A program made the position numbers and the translations under genes. Source: an uncultured Armatimonadota bacterium (GTDB lineage Bacteria > Armatimonadota > Armatimonadia > Armatimonadales > Armatimonadaceae). Taken from it: a stretch of 7,228 nt of DNA. The notes beneath the pieces were generated by a model. It was not told the origin of the DNA. It saw only the letters and a program-made list of their open reading frames with translations, and did no database searches. The stretch is taken from the NCBI GenBank assembly GCA_903881535.1, contig CAIRTT010000608.1, forward strand, positions 1 to 7,228. Direction: 5' to 3'. This document shows positions 5,851 to 7,228 of the stretch, piece by piece (positions within the stretch are counted from its first letter, which is position 1; each line of letters starts with the position of its first letter).

Positions 5851-5873
5851 CTTGTTCAAATCAAAACAAAAAA

Positions 5874-6077
5874 CTAATCGGCGATGAGCTCAGTCCACGA
5901 CTGTGCAGTTCGCAATCTGGTAGTCCAGTTTAGCAACATCTCAGATGTAGCCTCGTTGACTTTATCGACGACTTGTTGCGGTGGCGTGCCGAATAACTGG
6001 CCCGCTGATGCAAGGAATATCCTAATCTCTCCGCAGCGGATGAAGTACTGGACCGTTGATGAATATTTTTCTAGCAC
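5874..6077 (-). CDS. Candidate nested C-terminal protein of copy E (67 aa)
   Basis: In-frame GTG 6075-6077 (Val212) with GGAAGG at 6087-6092, 9-nt spacing, continuing into GGAAGGGAA. Confidence 0.3.
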   Translation of the reverse strand: MLEKYSSTVQYFIRCGEIRIFLASAGQLFGTPPQQVVDKVNEATSEMLLNWTTRLRTAQSWTELIAD

Positions 6078-6710
6078 AGATATTTCCCTTCCAAAAATGG
6101 TTTCCGCCTGACCTCTATTAAACCGCAATCCGGCTAAGCCAATTGCATGTTCTAGCAATGTCTCACGCTTGTGTAAGTCATCGATTGCATCAATACACCC
6201 CCGAATCTGCAATCCTGCCTCTTCCAAACTGAGCGGACCAAAGTCTGAAAGAACACCCGCGACCGCAAGACTCGAACCTGGGATAAGAAATGTTTGCAAC
6301 GGCTCTTTCCAAATGCGAATTGGACGGTAGCGAAACTTGTGCACAGCTCCAAAACGTGGAACCGAACGCACGACGGACTCACCAATCTCGGGACTGTCGG
6401 CCTCCCGCCTCAGAATCAATACGCATGACATCGTTGTGAGCAAGTAGCGCTTCATGACGGCCACGTTGTAGTAAAACAGGCGATTCGGAATCATGTTTCC
6501 TGAGTGCCCGGCATGAAACTCAACATGAACAATGAACTCTGTGTCAGCGTGCGTCACGCGGATTAGGCGATCAACGACTTCACTCGTCTCATGGAGACTG
6601 GTGTCCATTGTGGTTGCCGAATCGAGGGACTCATCGAATAAGAACCGCGCCCAGTCTCCCGGACTGTGATCAACCAGAACCTTGAATGTCGCATCGTAGC
6701 TGGTTTGCAT
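5874..6710 (-). CDS. Array copy E: complete Rpn-like PD-(D/E)XK nuclease family protein
   Basis: A 278-residue protein with an ATG start at 6708-6710 (MQTSYDATFKVLVD). It carries DW at 19-20, candidate catalytic Asp47 and E64-x-H66 in HVEFHAGHSGN, again with His in place of Gln. RYRPIRIW lies at 127-134 and SSLAVAGVL at 146-154. The variable stretch (IDDLHKRETLLEHAIG, 176-191) is unlike both the A/B and C/D types, whereas both flanks are nearly the same as in C. It is followed by FGREISVLEKYS, the linker RCGEIRIFL and the common end RTAQSWTELIAD. The N-terminal half is about as close to C as recent paralogues can be. The leader at 6711-6796 is shared with B and C. No frame damage is seen, so the gene is probably functional. 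As with the other copies, the nuclease call rests on motif and family resemblance only. Confidence 0.8.
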   Translation of the reverse strand: MQTSYDATFKVLVDHSPGDWARFLFDESLDSATTMDTSLHETSEVVDRLIRVTHADTEFIVHVEFHAGHSGNMIPNRLFYYNVAVMKRYLLTTMSCVLILRREADSPEIGESVVRSVPRFGAVHKFRYRPIRIWKEPLQTFLIPGSSLAVAGVLSDFGPLSLEEAGLQIRGCIDAIDDLHKRETLLEHAIGLAGLRFNRGQAETIFGREISVLEKYSSTVQYFIRCGEIRIFLASAGQLFGTPPQQVVDKVNEATSEMLLNWTTRLRTAQSWTELIAD

Positions 6711-6796
6711 TTGCCATAACCGCTTTTACCTTTCTGGATGCTGCATCGTGGCAACTCCCAGTTACTAATCGTAAAAAATGCGGCGATTACTACACT
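6711..6796 (-). promoter_or_regulatory. 86-bp leader/promoter repeat of copy E
   Basis: Third copy of the leader, differing from the B copy at only a few positions. The inverted repeat TAATCG (6766-6771) / CGATTA (6784-6789) is perfect and overlaps the possible -10 TACGAT. The out-of-frame ATG at 6715-6717 opens a 15-codon ORF overlapping the start of E. Confidence 0.5.
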
Positions 6797-6843
6797 TTTG
6801 TCTTACTTTGATCAACCAAACTCGTGACGATCAAAACTTCCAT

Positions 6844-6868
6844 GTAAAGGATGGCTGCCACGCCATCC
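6844..6868 (+). repeat. REP-like element (GTAA + hairpin)
   Basis: GTAA foot (6844-6847), then GGATGGC (6849-6855) pairs perfectly with GCCATCC (6862-6868), loop TGCCAC. The left flank AAAACTTCCAT resembles the flanks of the elements at 2455 and 3847. Confidence 0.6.
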
Positions 6869-6912
6869 CGCAGAATCCGGTACAGCATTGGCTGACGTAA
6901 ACCTGTAATGCA

Positions 6913-7117
6913 TGTGATACCGCTTGCGGGATGGTTGTTCCGCGTGCGTCCCTATGCCGGCGGATGATTGGTCATCGGATGCGATTGGCTCCCTTGGGTA
7001 CGCCTTGAGGGACGCCCACTCTACAATCCACCCCGCATCGCGTTAGACGCTGGTCTTGTGTGTTCTGTAATCGGATTGTTGACTCCAGATCTAATCAAAT
7101 CTCAGGAAAAGTCCTGT
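6913..7117. repeat. T repeat, copy 3 (205 bp)
   Basis: Same length as copy 2 and highly similar from TGTGAT to GTCCTGT. Here it lies upstream of complete copy E's leader, not beside a truncated gene, so the T repeat is not tied to the truncation alone. Confidence 0.7.
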
Positions 7118-7141
7118 AGGGGCAGGCCTCTGCTCCTGCTC
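7116..7141 (+). repeat. REP-like element (GTAG + imperfect hairpin)
   Basis: GTAG at 7116-7119, then GGGCAGG with CCTGCTC (stem partly weakened by a G-T pair). It occupies the same place after the T repeat as at 2743 and 5709. Confidence 0.55.
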
Positions 7142-7162
7142 TCGACCGTTCAGTTACAAAAA

Positions 7163-7191
7163 CAGCCCGGCGGGTCAATCCCACCGGGCTG
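7163..7191 (-). terminator. Terminator of array copy F
   Basis: CAGCCCGGCGGG (7163-7174) pairs with CCCACCGGGCTG (7180-7191), loop TCAAT. The minus strand continues with TTTTTGTAAC; the plus strand with CTTTTT. Confidence 0.75.
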
Positions 7192-7215
7192 CTTTTTCAA
7201 GTGCAAACCAAAAAA

Positions 7216-7228
7216 CTAATCGGCGATG
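7216..7228 (-). CDS. Array copy F: last codons of a further Rpn-like paralogue (partial)
   Basis: The stop codon at 7216-7218 and the preceding codons for I-A-D are preceded and followed by the same bases as the 3' ends of B, C and E (AAAAAACTAATCGGCGATG), with the same terminator beside them. The gene therefore continues past the right edge; whether it is complete cannot be seen. Confidence 0.7.

Noticed and set aside
5507..5887. Plus-strand frame of 126 codons across the T repeat, and similar frames at 2544-2921 and 6968-7219
   Set aside because: The frame is broken by a 7-bp duplication in T copy 1, runs through REP and terminator hairpins, and ends inside the 3' end of the opposite Rpn-like gene; no family resemblance.
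1885..7191. CRISPR array, suggested by regularly placed palindromic repeats
   Set aside because: Repeats are spaced irregularly by hundreds of bases with genes between them, differ in stem sequence, and have no short unique spacers or cas genes.
1985..7228. Insertion sequence or composite transposon, because the family is often named 'putative transposase'
   Set aside because: No terminal inverted repeats or target duplications flank any gene copy; the Rpn name reflects a nuclease fold and not proven transposition. Only the 49-bp REP insert shows an insertion-like pattern.

Overview
The window comes from a bacterial chromosome of medium GC content (about half G+C by eye). It contains no rRNA, tRNA or marker gene that would fix the taxon. 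An HAF-repeat protein, a biotin S-component gene and Rpn/YhgA-type PD-(D/E)XK proteins of the style seen in Planctomycetota, Armatimonadota and similar environmental phyla point to a free-living organism of that kind. This placement is inference and weak.

Layout. Bases 1-771 (+) are the 3' end of a gene for an HAF-repeat protein. Bases 963-1550 (-) encode BioY, a biotin transporter S component, convergent with the first gene. From about 1885 to the right edge the window is one tandem array: six paralogues of an Rpn-like PD-(D/E)XK nuclease family gene, all on the minus strand, called A to F from left to right. B (2908-3744), C (3946-4794) and E (5874-6710) are complete. A (1985-2482) and D (5004-5429) have lost the whole nuclease domain at the same junction and keep only the C-terminal half. 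F shows only its last codons at the edge.

The intergenic DNA is built from a small set of repeated parts. (i) An 86-bp leader upstream of each complete copy. (ii) A 205-212-bp non-coding repeat T, three copies. (iii) Bidirectional terminator-like hairpins at the 3' end of each copy. (iv) Nine short REP-like elements, most with a GTAG foot and a GC-rich hairpin whose stem varies by compensating changes; all nine point the same way, and there is one further decayed remnant.

How the parts may work together. E. coli Rpn proteins are toxic, phage-related nucleases, and some are held in check by a short C-terminal protein made from an internal start. Here every readable copy carries a GGAAGG/GGGAGG sequence exactly 9 nt before an in-frame ATG or GTG that would give a 66-71-residue C-terminal protein. 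In addition, two copies have been cut down to the C-terminal half and sit downstream of a complete copy (B then A, E then D). The array therefore looks like an expanded, recombining nuclease family with built-in and stand-alone C-terminal partners, interspersed with REP elements. The array and the repeats are seen directly; the toxin-inhibitor reading is inference.
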